64,000 nucleotides of DNA from an uncultured Clostridia bacterium. GTDB taxonomy: Bacteria > Bacillota > Clostridia > Lachnospirales > CAG-274. The notes below the pieces were generated by a model. It was not told the origin of the DNA, did no database searches, and saw only the letters and a program-made list of their open reading frames with translations. The stretch's first letter is position 1; every line of letters begins with the position of its first letter. Location: the NCBI GenBank assembly GCA_944383305.1, contig CALWOZ010000004.1:1-64000 (forward strand). Direction: 5' to 3'. This document shows, piece by piece, positions 56,360-64,000 of the stretch. Position numbers and translations under genes: made by a program.

Positions 56360-57416
56360 CAAAAACTCTAATGAAATTTTAGAAGAATTTTTACAAGAAA
56401 TACCAGATACATATGAGAAGAGAAAAGGTTATTTTTTGTGGGATATTTTAAAAGCTATATCAATTAAATTGAAAGATACTTTACAAAAATTAACATTTGT
56501 GGCAGGTAAATTAGATGTAAATAATTTAACTGGCACAGAACTTGAAAGGTTTATAACTCAACGAACAGGTATAGAAAGAAAAGAGGCTACATATGCTCAA
56601 GGTGTTATTACTGCCAAAGGTAATGGCATTATTAATGTTGGAGATTTGTTCGAAACAGAGGGGCTCATACGTTTTGAGGCAATAGAACAAAAAAATATAA
56701 TAGATATAGGAATTGTCAATATAAGGTGTGTTACAGCTGGTAAAGTAGGCAACGTGCCTATAAATAGTATTAAAAAAATGCCTATTACCATACAAGGGAT
56801 TAATAGTTGTAACAATGATTTAGAAACCAACGGAGGATATGATGAAGAAACTGACACAGACTTAAGAAATAGATATTTTGAAAGACTTAGAGAACCAGCT
56901 ACAAGTGGAAATATATATCATTATAAAAGATGGGCAAAAGAGGTTGACGGAGTAGGAGAGGCTAGAGTTATACCCCTTTGGAATGGACATACTACTGTTA
57001 AAGTTATAATTATAGATAGTGATAGACAACCTGCTAATGAAAACCTTGTAGAAAAGGTACAAGAATATATTGACCCTAATATAACTGGTACAGGTCAAGG
57101 GCAAGCACCTATTGGTGCATTTTGTACCGTAGTTAGCGCCACACCTAAAAATATAACTATATCGGTCAAAGCAGTATTTAGTAAAAACTATGACGAAGAG
57201 CAGATAAAGAAAAAAATAACAGAGCAGATAAAGCTATATTTACAAGAAATAGCTTTTATAAATGATATATTAAGCTATGCTATTGTTGGTTCAAAAATAT
57301 TAGATGTAGAGGGTGTTATTGATTATTCTGACTTAAAAATTAATAATCAAACCTCTAATATAGAATGTGAACAAGAACAAGTCTTTATTTTAGAAAGGGT
57401 TGATTTTGTTGAATGA
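56349..57416 (+). CDS. xkdT: Baseplate J-like protein (XkdT)
   Basis: 355 residues from TTG (GAGGTGG upstream). LTGTELERFITQRTGIERKEATYAQG and ETDTDLRNRYFERLREPATSGNIYHYKRWAKEVDGVGEARVIP are diagnostic for baseplate J. Confidence 0.95.
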   Translation: MNFNKNSNEILEEFLQEIPDTYEKRKGYFLWDILKAISIKLKDTLQKLTFVAGKLDVNNLTGTELERFITQRTGIERKEATYAQGVITAKGNGIINVGDLFETEGLIRFEAIEQKNIIDIGIVNIRCVTAGKVGNVPINSIKKMPITIQGINSCNNDLETNGGYDEETDTDLRNRYFERLREPATSGNIYHYKRWAKEVDGVGEARVIPLWNGHTTVKVIIIDSDRQPANENLVEKVQEYIDPNITGTGQGQAPIGAFCTVVSATPKNITISVKAVFSKNYDEEQIKKKITEQIKLYLQEIAFINDILSYAIVGSKILDVEGVIDYSDLKINNQTSNIECEQEQVFILERVDFVE

Positions 57417-57945
57417 CAAAGTTATTAATTTTATAAATAAAATATTTAGAAATGACGACATTTCAAAACATATAGCTAAAATAAGTCAAACAGAACTTGA
57501 AAATGTAGAAATAAAAATAACAGATATAGAAAGCAATATATTTTTAGATAGTGCTACTTGGAGCATAGATATATTTGAAAAAGAACTTGATATAGAATAT
57601 GTAGAGGATAAAACAATAGATGAAAGAAAATCTATAATAAGTGCTAAATTAAGAGGTGCAGGGAAGCTAACATTAGAACTTATACAAGATACTGTAAAGG
57701 CTTATACAACTAATGTTGTAAGTGTTCGTTTTAATGGCATTATTATAATAGATTTTAGTGATAAAATAGGTGTACCTAATGATATTGATAGCTTAATGAG
57801 AAGTATTGAGGATATTAAGCCTGCCCATTTAGGAGTTGATTATATCTTTAGATATAGAAAATGGAAAGACTTAAATCAATTTATGTGGAAGACTATAAGT
57901 AAATATAGTTGGAAAGACGCTAAAGAAAAAGAAGAAATAAAGTAG
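57409..57945 (+). CDS. DUF2313 tail protein (XkdU/YmfQ-like)
   Basis: 178 residues from TTG 57409 (AAAGGG 9 nt upstream). ATWSIDIFEKELDIEY, ERKSIISAKLRGAGKLT and KPAHLGVDYIFRY match the family. It is the last tail gene. A fibre gene would be expected next but the lysis cassette follows directly. Confidence 0.9.
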   Translation: MNDKVINFINKIFRNDDISKHIAKISQTELENVEIKITDIESNIFLDSATWSIDIFEKELDIEYVEDKTIDERKSIISAKLRGAGKLTLELIQDTVKAYTTNVVSVRFNGIIIIDFSDKIGVPNDIDSLMRSIEDIKPAHLGVDYIFRYRKWKDLNQFMWKTISKYSWKDAKEKEEIK

Positions 57946-57971
57946 AAAAAAGAAGAAATAAAGGTAACTAA

Positions 57972-58010
57972 AATACATTAATATAGTTTACTATGTTAAT
58001 GTATTTTTTG
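57972..58010 (+). terminator. Late-operon terminator, prophage 2
   Basis: AATACATTAA-TATAG pairs with CTATG-TTAATGTATT around a TTTA loop, followed by six T. Confidence 0.85.
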
Positions 58011-58030
58011 TATTTAAGGAGGTTTATATA

Positions 58031-58270
58031 ATGAAAAAAATTAATTGGAAAGACAGATGTAAAAATCCTATATTTTGGGTAAATGTATTATTGTCAGTAG
58101 CAACACCAATACTTGCTTACTTTGGTATTAACGGAAGTGATTTAACAAGTTGGGGAAGTTTATTCGGTGTAGTTTTAGACGCACTTAAAAACCCTTATGT
58201 AGTTGGACTTGTAGTTGTGTCTTTATGGAATAATATAATAAATCCAGTAACTAAGGGGATTACAGACTAA
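58031..58270 (+). CDS. Phage holin, phi LC3 family
   Basis: 79 residues, differing from 26483-26722 at only a handful of positions (e.g. GINGSD for GISGSD, LFGVVLDA for LFTLILDA). Same ribosome site and preceding bases. Confidence 0.93.
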   Translation: MKKINWKDRCKNPIFWVNVLLSVATPILAYFGINGSDLTSWGSLFGVVLDALKNPYVVGLVVVSLWNNIINPVTKGITD

Positions 58271-58410
58271 TTTTATAATTCTGGCTGGACCTAGAAATTG
58301 TATTAATTGTACAAATTTATTAGTCTGGTCACAGTGATAATTGCACAAGTTTAATTGACCTAGACAAGTCATAAAACTGTCTTATTTTTATGTCAAATAA
58401 GGAGGTAAAT

Positions 58411-59217
58411 ATGAGTAGAGATACAACTTTATTACACCCTGAGGTACAGGCTATAATACCAAAGTTTTTAGATGAGTGTAAAAAGCAGGGGTTAATAGTT
58501 AAAGTAACGGACACAGTAAGAACAAAACAGGAACAAAATGATTTATATGCACAAGGTAGAACAAAGCCAGGCAATATTGTAACGTGGGCTGAATATCCAT
58601 ACTCTAATCATAATTGGGGTATGGCATTTGACATATGTAGAAATGATGGCAAAGGTGCTTATAATGATAGTGATGGCTGGTTTAAAAAAGTAGGGCAAGT
58701 TGGGAAAATCTTTGGTTTAGAATGGGGAGGAGATTGGAAAGGTACTCCAGATAAGCCACACTTTGAACTAACTAAATACGGTGACACAAATACTCTAGCT
58801 AAAAAATATGGTACACCAGAAAACTTTAAAAAAACGTGGAAAGAGGTGGAAAGTTATATGTTTGTAGAAAGAAATTACAGCTATAATGGTAAAGTTAAGT
58901 CATTTAAAGTTATAAATGAAAATGGAGAAAACTATATAAAACTTAGAGATGCAGCGGAGCTTTTAAATATGAAAATAGCTTATGACAACAACACTAAAAT
59001 AACTACTTTAGATGATACACTTATCACTGTTAGCGTAGAAGTTGGTAACAAAAAATCTACTGTTAAAGCTATTAATAGTGGTGGGTTTAACTTTGTAAAA
59101 GTTAGAGATATAGCCGACTTTTTAGGGTTTGAAACAGGATATAATGAAACTAGCAATAGTGTGTTTTTCAAACTAAAAAATACTATTATTGAAAAGCTAA
59201 AGATATTTAAGAAGTAG
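58411..59217 (+). CDS. Endolysin: M15 peptidase plus stalk-type C-terminal domain
   Basis: 268 residues, near copy of 26781-27587 with the same catalytic SNHNWGMAFDI and KPHFEL. Most differences lie in the stalk repeats (LRDAAELLNMKIAYDNNTK against VQDVTALLNKNVSYDNNTK). ATG 58411 follows AGGAGG. The in-frame ATG at 58390 is upstream of that site. Confidence 0.92.
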   Translation: MSRDTTLLHPEVQAIIPKFLDECKKQGLIVKVTDTVRTKQEQNDLYAQGRTKPGNIVTWAEYPYSNHNWGMAFDICRNDGKGAYNDSDGWFKKVGQVGKIFGLEWGGDWKGTPDKPHFELTKYGDTNTLAKKYGTPENFKKTWKEVESYMFVERNYSYNGKVKSFKVINENGENYIKLRDAAELLNMKIAYDNNTKITTLDDTLITVSVEVGNKKSTVKAINSGGFNFVKVRDIADFLGFETGYNETSNSVFFKLKNTIIEKLKIFKK

Positions 59218-59225
59218 GTGTTAGT

Positions 59226-59705
59226 ATGAATATTTTTGAAACAAAGATAAATTACATAATATCTACTATAACAGCTATATTATCGGCTATATTGGGTGAT
59301 TTTTGGTTTTTATTTGTATTCTTATTAGGACTTAATGTTATAGATTATATAACAGGTATAATGAAAGCTAGATATTTAAAGAAAGAAAGCTCAAGACGAG
59401 CAATGAAAGGCTTTATTAAAAAATTTTTAATATGGTGTTTGGTAGCTATGGGTTTTGGACTTGGGATAGCCTTTGAAAAGATAGGAAATATAATAGGAAT
59501 AAACTTACACATAATGTTAGCTATTGGCTGGTTTATTCTTGCCCACTGTATAATAAATGAATTTAGAAGTATTTTAGAAAATATGGTGGAACTTGATAAG
59601 GGGTATCTAGTGCCTAAGTGGCTAATAAAAGGATTAGAGGTTACCAACAAGCTAATTGATAAAAAGATTGATAATGCAGTTGATAAATTTAATAAAGATA
59701 AATAG
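59226..59705 (+). CDS. Phage holin family 4 (TcdE/Cph1-like)
   Basis: 159 residues, near copy of 27596-28081. The C-terminus diverges (KKIDNAVDKFNKDK). Confidence 0.92.
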   Translation: MNIFETKINYIISTITAILSAILGDFWFLFVFLLGLNVIDYITGIMKARYLKKESSRRAMKGFIKKFLIWCLVAMGFGLGIAFEKIGNIIGINLHIMLAIGWFILAHCIINEFRSILENMVELDKGYLVPKWLIKGLEVTNKLIDKKIDNAVDKFNKDK

Positions 59706-59846
59706 GGAGCAAATATTACCTTTATTTTTATGTATACTTATGCGTAAACCTACTCACATTTTTTACTAATTTATAATAAAATTTACAATGTATAATATAT
59801 ATTTTTTAATATTTTTTTGAAAAATAGTTTAAAAGGAGATATTTAT

Positions 59847-60005
59847 ATGAAAGTTAAAAGAATTGTAGAGGTAAATGGAGTTAGAAAAGAGATAGATGCT
59901 ATTAATGATAATAGTAAAATTTATTATAGTATAGCAGACTTAGCAGAAATATTGGGTAAAAAAGTTGTTTATGATGCTAATACTAAAGTTACAAAAATAT
60001 TTTAA
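59847..60005 (+). CDS. Small stalk-domain protein
   Basis: 52 residues from ATG with AAAAGGAG upstream. KVKRIVEVNGVRKEIDAIN..YYSIADLAEILGKKVVYDANTKVTKI is a single copper-amine-oxidase-N-like repeat, similar to the endolysin C-terminal repeats. No signal peptide. It may be a free wall-binding or accessory peptide. Confidence 0.6.
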   Translation: MKVKRIVEVNGVRKEIDAINDNSKIYYSIADLAEILGKKVVYDANTKVTKIF

Positions 60006-60088
60006 ATATAGATTATTTAAAAATACACACAAAAATATTGATGGATACATATAAAATGATTATAATATGATTAAAGGGGTCATATTAT

Positions 60089-60341
60089 ATGAAATATATG
60101 TATCCAGTAGTTTTAACATAAAGAAAATAATAGTTATTATGTAAGAGTACTAGATTTTACTTATAGTACATAAGGATAAGATTTAGTAGACGTTATTGAA
60201 ATGGCTAGAGATTTAACAGGACTAATGACTATTGATTTTGAAAAAGATGACAAAGAAATACCAAAGCAAAATAGTATTAAATTTGAAAAAGAGAAAGAGG
60301 ACATAGTAACACTTGTAGATATAGATTTTTTAGGATACTAA
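60089..60341 (+). pseudogene. Broken hicB-like antitoxin gene
   Basis: It begins MKYMYPVVLT and ends VDVIEMARDLTGLMTIDFEKDD..KFEKEKEDIVTLVDIDFLGY, the two ends of a HicB antitoxin. In between there are several stops and at least one frame change. No hicA is seen. The stretch 60006-60482 otherwise contains nothing I can call. Confidence 0.75.
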
Positions 60342-60482
60342 GAAAAAATGTAAGGTATTAATAATAACATTATAATTAATATATAATAAACTTAAACTTA
60401 ATAATTTAATAAAATTGACAATAGAACAAATGTTCTTTATAATTTATGTTATAAAATTTTGTATTAGAATTAGGAGATGTTT

Positions 60483-60851
60483 ATGTGTAATATTTTATTA
60501 TCAATAAATCCAGAATATGTGGAACAAATACTTAATGGTACTAAAACATATGAGTATAGAAAAAATGTATGTAAAAGAAAAGTAGACAAGATTGTAATTT
60601 ATTCAACTTATCCAGTAAAAAAAATTGTTGGAGAAGTTGAGGTTTTAGATATTATTCAAATGGAAAAAGAAGAATTATGGAATATGACAAAAGATAAATC
60701 AGGGATAACTAAGAACTTTTTTGATAAGTATTATGAAACTAAAGATAAAGCTGTTGCATATAAACTGGGAAGAGTTATTAGATATGAAGAGCCTAAACTT
60801 TTAGATAGCATAGGAATTAAAGCAGCACCTCAATCTTATTTATATTTATAA
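60483..60851 (+). CDS. ASCH (PUA-like) domain protein
   Basis: 122 residues. LLSINPEYVEQILNGTKTYEYRK, KIVIYSTYPVKKIVGEVEV and AAPQSYLYL are the ASCH pattern, a PUA-like RNA-binding fold. ATG 60483 has 6 nt to TAGGAG. The ATG at 60477 is too close. It pairs with the next gene, which also ends in a PUA-like domain. Confidence 0.85.
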   Translation: MCNILLSINPEYVEQILNGTKTYEYRKNVCKRKVDKIVIYSTYPVKKIVGEVEVLDIIQMEKEELWNMTKDKSGITKNFFDKYYETKDKAVAYKLGRVIRYEEPKLLDSIGIKAAPQSYLYL

Positions 60852-60923
60852 AATATATTGATAAATAATGGTATATATAGTAATATATTAGTATTAAATT
60901 TATTTATATAATAGGAGAGGAAT

Positions 60924-61988
60924 ATGTCCAGTAAAAAAATTAGTAAAACTATTGTCTATAAAAAATTTAGCGAAATCAACATTGAAGATGAATTTTTTGA
61001 TTCTTTAAGAGAAGACTACGAAGGGTTTAATAATTGGTTTATCAAAAAACAAAATGATTATGCATATATTCACTACAACAATAATAATAAAATAGATGGT
61101 TTTTTATATTTAAAAATTGAACAAGGTATTATAGAAAATTCTATAATAAATGAGGAATTTAACAAAATTATAAAAATAGGAACATTTAAAATAAATCCAC
61201 ATGGAACAAAACTAGGAGAAAGATTTATAAAACTGGCATTAGATTTTATGGTTGAAAACGATGCAGAAATTTGCTATGTTACAATATTTGATAAACATAA
61301 ATCTTTAATTGAATTATTAACAAGATATGGTTTTATAAAAGAAGGATACAAAACAGATAATAATGATGAAGGTATTTATATAAAATATTTAAATCGAATA
61401 AAAGAAGATATATATTTAGACTATCCACTGGTAAATATCAAGAATAAGAATATATATTTATTATCAGTATATCCTAAGTATCATTCAAATTTATTTCCGG
61501 ATTCTTTATTAAAAACAGAAAATCCTAATATATTAAATGATTTATCTTATACAAACTCTATACATAAAGTCTATGTTTGTGCTATGAATGGAGCTAAAAA
61601 TTTAAAATATGGAGATATACTATTAATTTATCGTACTAAAGAAGAAGGAAAATCAGCTAAATATTCTGCTGTTGTAACAGGGGTATGTGTAGTAGAAGAA
61701 ATTAGATTAAAACAAGAATTTAGTGATTTTAATGAATTTTATAACTATGCTAGTAGTTACAGTATATTTGATAGAGATGATTTACAATATTGGTTTAACA
61801 AGAAAGATATTGTAGCTATAAAACTTACTTATAACATTGCATTAAAGAAAAGAATAATTAGAGATAAATTAATAAATGAGATAGGTTTACCAAAGTGGGA
61901 TTATTTTGGATTTTTAAAAGTTTCTTCAAGTCAATTCTTAGATATTATAGAAAAAGGAGAAATAAATTCGAAAATTATTTTAAAATAA
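60924..61988 (+). CDS. GNAT acetyltransferase fused to an ASCH/PUA-like domain
   Basis: 354 residues. Residues ~1-160 resemble a GNAT domain: IGTFKINPHGTKLGERFIKLALDFM (acetyl-CoA loop) and LIELLTRYGFIKEGYK. Residues ~175-350 look like a PUA/EVE-type RNA-binding domain (KVYVCAMNGAKNLKYGDILLIYRT, AVVTGVCVVEE). GGAGAGG precedes the ATG. With the upstream ASCH gene it forms a compact cargo module next to the prophage right end, suggesting an RNA-directed acetyltransferase. Confidence 0.7.
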   Translation: MSSKKISKTIVYKKFSEINIEDEFFDSLREDYEGFNNWFIKKQNDYAYIHYNNNNKIDGFLYLKIEQGIIENSIINEEFNKIIKIGTFKINPHGTKLGERFIKLALDFMVENDAEICYVTIFDKHKSLIELLTRYGFIKEGYKTDNNDEGIYIKYLNRIKEDIYLDYPLVNIKNKNIYLLSVYPKYHSNLFPDSLLKTENPNILNDLSYTNSIHKVYVCAMNGAKNLKYGDILLIYRTKEEGKSAKYSAVVTGVCVVEEIRLKQEFSDFNEFYNYASSYSIFDRDDLQYWFNKKDIVAIKLTYNIALKKRIIRDKLINEIGLPKWDYFGFLKVSSSQFLDIIEKGEINSKIILK

Positions 61989-61994
61989 AATGTT

Positions 61995-62019
61995 TAAAAG
62001 GGAGTTTTTACTCTCTTTT
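61995..62019 (+). terminator. Terminator at the right end of prophage 2
   Basis: AAAAGGGAG pairs (one G-U) with CTCTCTTTT around TTTTTA. It ends the cargo pair 30 bp before the attachment core. Confidence 0.65.
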
Positions 62020-62048
62020 TATATTAATGATATAATTAACATACAAAT

Positions 62049-62058
62049 GAATTAGCAC
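62049..62058. other. Right attachment core of prophage 2
   Basis: GAATTAGCAC, identical to 28276-28285. cotJC resumes from here. Confidence 0.88.
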
Positions 62059-62501
62059 ATTTAGAAATGATAGGTTCAATAGTTCATCAATTAACAGATA
62101 ATATATCTGAAGAGGAGATAAAAAAGGCAGGATTAGGAGCATATTATGTAGACCACGGATTAGGTGTATATCCAGCTAATGCATCGGGGGTACCTTTTTC
62201 AGCAGCTACTATACAATCAACAGGTAATCCAGTAACAGACTTATATGAAAATTTAGCAGCTGAGCAAAAGGCAAAAGCCACATATGAGTATATTTTAAAT
62301 TTAACAGATGATCCAGATGTAATTACACCAATTAAATTTTTAAGAGAGAGAGAAGTAGTTCATTTTCAAAGATTTGGAGAGGCTTTAAGAGTAGTTGAAG
62401 ACTATTTAGATAGTAAAAGACAGTTTATAATAGAAAAACCTAATTGTATGAAGCCAGATTGTAATGGAAATAATAATTTAAGACCTCAGCCAAGAATATA
62501 A
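62049..62501 (+). pseudogene. cotJC: cotJC 3' fragment (manganese-catalase-type spore coat protein)
   Basis: 150 codons beginning ELAHLEMIGSIVHQL. Mn-catalase features: ELAHLE (His ligand), VDHGLGVYPANASGVPFSA, NLAAEQKAKATYEYI and REREVVHFQRFGEAL (further Glu/His ligands). The start is displaced 34 kb away by prophage 2 (and further by prophage 1). An internal ATG at 62067 lacks a ribosome site. In the native gene it encodes a coat protein of the CotJ group. Confidence 0.93.
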
Positions 62502-62531
62502 ATTATGCAATATTTTGCATATATATTATAT

Positions 62532-62574
62532 AAAAGACTTATTAGTTTTTAAAATAAAGACTAATAAGTCTTTT
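62532..62574 (+). terminator. Terminator of cotJC
   Basis: 14-bp perfect stem AAAAGACTTATTAG/CTAATAAGTCTTTT. Strong, T-rich end. Confidence 0.85.
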
Positions 62575-63026
62575 ATTTCTATGAAATTCTATATATCATT
62601 TTTAAAAATAATATATAAAGAATAAGGATATTAATAGTTATATTAAAAACATATTAATTATTGAAAGAATATATAGAAGAATGAAATTAATAGATATTTA
62701 TAAATGAAGAATACCCAAATATGATGTTTTAATAAAGATAATAGAATTAATACTAAAAAATAAATAGGTTATATTTAAAGTTAAAATATAGAAATTTAAA
62801 TATGCTTAAAGATAAATAACTAAAAATTGATTGTAAGGTATTTTTTATGTTATAATATTTTAAAGTAAAGGAGTATAAATAAAGTAATATTTTATAAACT
62901 TTTATAGCATTTATTATTTAAAAAAATTTTAAAGAATTGGTTAAAGAGAAATATTTAAACATCTTTTTTATAAAAAACTTATATTTTATTAGGTACTATT
63001 AGATTTTAAAGGAGGATATAAAACAA
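62575..63026. other. Non-coding host intergenic region
   Basis: Very AT-rich, no coding frame of note. The only signal I see is an extended -10, TGTTATAAT, near 62850 with TTGATT about 18 bp upstream, probably the promoter of the restriction gene that follows. Confidence 0.5.
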
Positions 63027-64000
63027 ATGATAACAAAACATAATTTAAAGGATCTACTGACATACTTAGGTTATAAGGAAATATCGGATGGCAAATATAG
63101 ATATGATTTTGAAATATTTAATTGTAGTATAGAGGTTGATTTTGGTATAGAAAAAATTGAATATCCTAAAGAATTAATAGTAAATGAAAAACAAACTTGT
63201 AATTTTACAGATAATGAGAATTTTGTAGTATTAGAGTGTGTTCATAGATTATTAAAAAAAGGATATAAGCCATCTCATATTGAACTAGAAAGAAGATGGT
63301 CACTAGGTCATAGTCAAAAAAGTGGACGAGCAGATATTTGTGTTATGAATGAAAATGGAACAGCTACATTATTTATTATTGAATGTAAGACATATGGAGA
63401 AGAGTATACAAAGGCACTTAATACTTTAAAACAAGATGGTGGACAACTTTTTAGTTATGCTCAACAAGAAAAATCTACAAAGTGGATATGTTTGTATGCC
63501 TCTGACTATAATAATAAAATTAAATATAATATAGAAAGCATCTTTGTTTTTGATAGTATAGAAAAAATAAAGGAACAAAAGTCAGACAAGTCAATAATGT
63601 TGTTTGAAAATGCAAATACTAAAGAAGATTTATTTAGAGTTTGGAAAAACACTTATGAAGAGAAACTTTGCAATGATGTAATTTTTTCCAACGAAACAGT
63701 AGCATATAATATTGGAGAAAAACCTCTTAGAAAAAAAGATTTAAAGGAGTTTAATCCAGATGATAAAATTGTAAATCAGTTTGAAGAAATTTTAAGGCAT
63801 AATAATGTATCAGATAAAGAAAATGCTTTTAATAGGCTTGTGGCATTATTTATTTGTAAGCTAGTTGATGAATTGAGCAAGACTGATGATGACATAGTTG
63901 AATTTCAATATAAAATTGGAACAGATACATATGAGTCATTACAAGATAGACTACAGCGACTGTATAAAAAAGGAATGGAAGAATTTTTAAAGGAAGATGT
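63027..64000 (+). CDS. Restriction-modification protein, N-terminal nuclease part (incomplete)
   Basis: 324 codons visible, running off the window. The N-terminal ~200 residues resemble an HsdR_N-type nuclease: HIELERRWSLGHSQKSGRADICVMN then LFIIECKTYG gives the D..ExK catalytic pattern. The following helical region (NQFEEILRHNNVSDKENAFNRLVALFICK) is what precedes an N6-methylase domain in single-chain type I/IIG-like enzymes. GGAGG lies upstream of ATG 63027. Host gene. Confidence 0.75.
   Translation, partial: MITKHNLKDLLTYLGYKEISDGKYRYDFEIFNCSIEVDFGIEKIEYPKELIVNEKQTCNFTDNENFVVLECVHRLLKKGYKPSHIELERRWSLGHSQKSGRADICVMNENGTATLFIIECKTYGEEYTKALNTLKQDGGQLFSYAQQEKSTKWICLYASDYNNKIKYNIESIFVFDSIEKIKEQKSDKSIMLFENANTKEDLFRVWKNTYEEKLCNDVIFSNETVAYNIGEKPLRKKDLKEFNPDDKIVNQFEEILRHNNVSDKENAFNRLVALFICKLVDELSKTDDDIVEFQYKIGTDTYESLQDRLQRLYKKGMEEFLKED

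Larger units (their letters stand above)
58007..59703 (+). repeat. Duplicated lysis cassette, copy 2
   Basis: Direct repeat of 26455-28079. Crossover between the copies would delete the cotJC middle piece and most of prophage 2. Confidence 0.9.
28276..62058. mobile_element. Prophage 2 (contractile-tailed phage), complete, inserted in cotJC
   Basis: It is bounded by a 10-bp direct repeat, GAATTAGCAC, at 28276-28285 and 62049-62058. Joining left cotJC to right cotJC through this repeat restores one reading frame (..DIGTEELA-HLEMIGSIV..). The large serine recombinase 28829-30349 lies next to the left end, as expected for its integrase. Between the ends are immunity, replication, packaging, head, contractile tail and lysis modules. 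A tail-fibre module is not seen, so particle infectivity is uncertain. Confidence 0.92.

Noticed and set aside
1..64000. tRNA, rRNA and IS elements
   Set aside because: No tRNA cloverleaf, rRNA sequence, DDE transposase or IS terminal repeats were seen.

Overview
The window is very AT-rich DNA of a spore-forming low-GC Firmicute, most likely a clostridial species. The evidence is strong AGGAGG-type ribosome binding sites, AGA/ATA-rich codon use and pieces of cotJC, the spore-coat manganese-catalase gene. I cannot name the species from sequence alone. Almost everything is prophage: two complete-looking phage genomes sit in tandem, both inserted into the same host gene, cotJC.

Prophage 1 (window start to about 28165; its left end and recombinase lie outside the window) is a siphophage. 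It has a LexA/CI-type repressor (108-896) facing a Cro-like gene (1052-1270), a run of small early genes, a recombination and replication block (YqaJ exonuclease, RecT, SSB, DnaD-like initiator, DnaC-like loader; 4937-9578), a sigma-region-4-like late regulator (10534-10959), a type I toxin locus and a long late-operon leader (10956-11471). Packaging, capsid and tail genes follow (11501-25911, SPP1/PBSX-type terminase and portal, -1 frameshifted tail chaperone), then a second type I toxin locus and a holin-endolysin-holin lysis cassette (26483-28081).

A 42-codon middle piece of cotJC (28165-28290) separates the two phages. Prophage 2 (28276-62058, about 34 kb) begins at a 10-bp core shared by both ends. 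Removing it rejoins cotJC exactly in frame, in the middle of the metal-ligand motif EELAH. Its left arm carries a BFD-like [2Fe-2S] protein, a large serine recombinase, ImmA with two Xre repressors, a Dam-type methylase, and a P-loop ATPase facing a possible small RNA. It replicates with an HUH rolling-circle-type Rep instead of DnaD/DnaC, and encodes a cos-type HK97 head with a contractile (PBSX/XkdK-like) tail. No tail-fibre gene is visible between the baseplate genes and the lysis cassette. The lysis cassette is a near copy of that of prophage 1. The right arm has a broken hicB and an ASCH plus GNAT-PUA gene pair. The 3' two-thirds of cotJC (62049-62501) and the start of a restriction-modification gene (63027 onward) are host DNA.

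The main points of interest are as follows. (1) cotJC is cut in three by two elements at two different sites, which suggests a double sporulation-linked DNA rearrangement. (2) At least six genes of prophage 2 appear to start at AUA or AUU with good Shine-Dalgarno spacing; one has about 120 homologous codons upstream of the first conventional start. (3) A structured RNA with a covarying stem occurs once in each prophage, in both cases between a promoter and a terminator. (4) The two late regulators are nearly identical except in the recognition helix, and the direct repeats at their late promoters differ to match.
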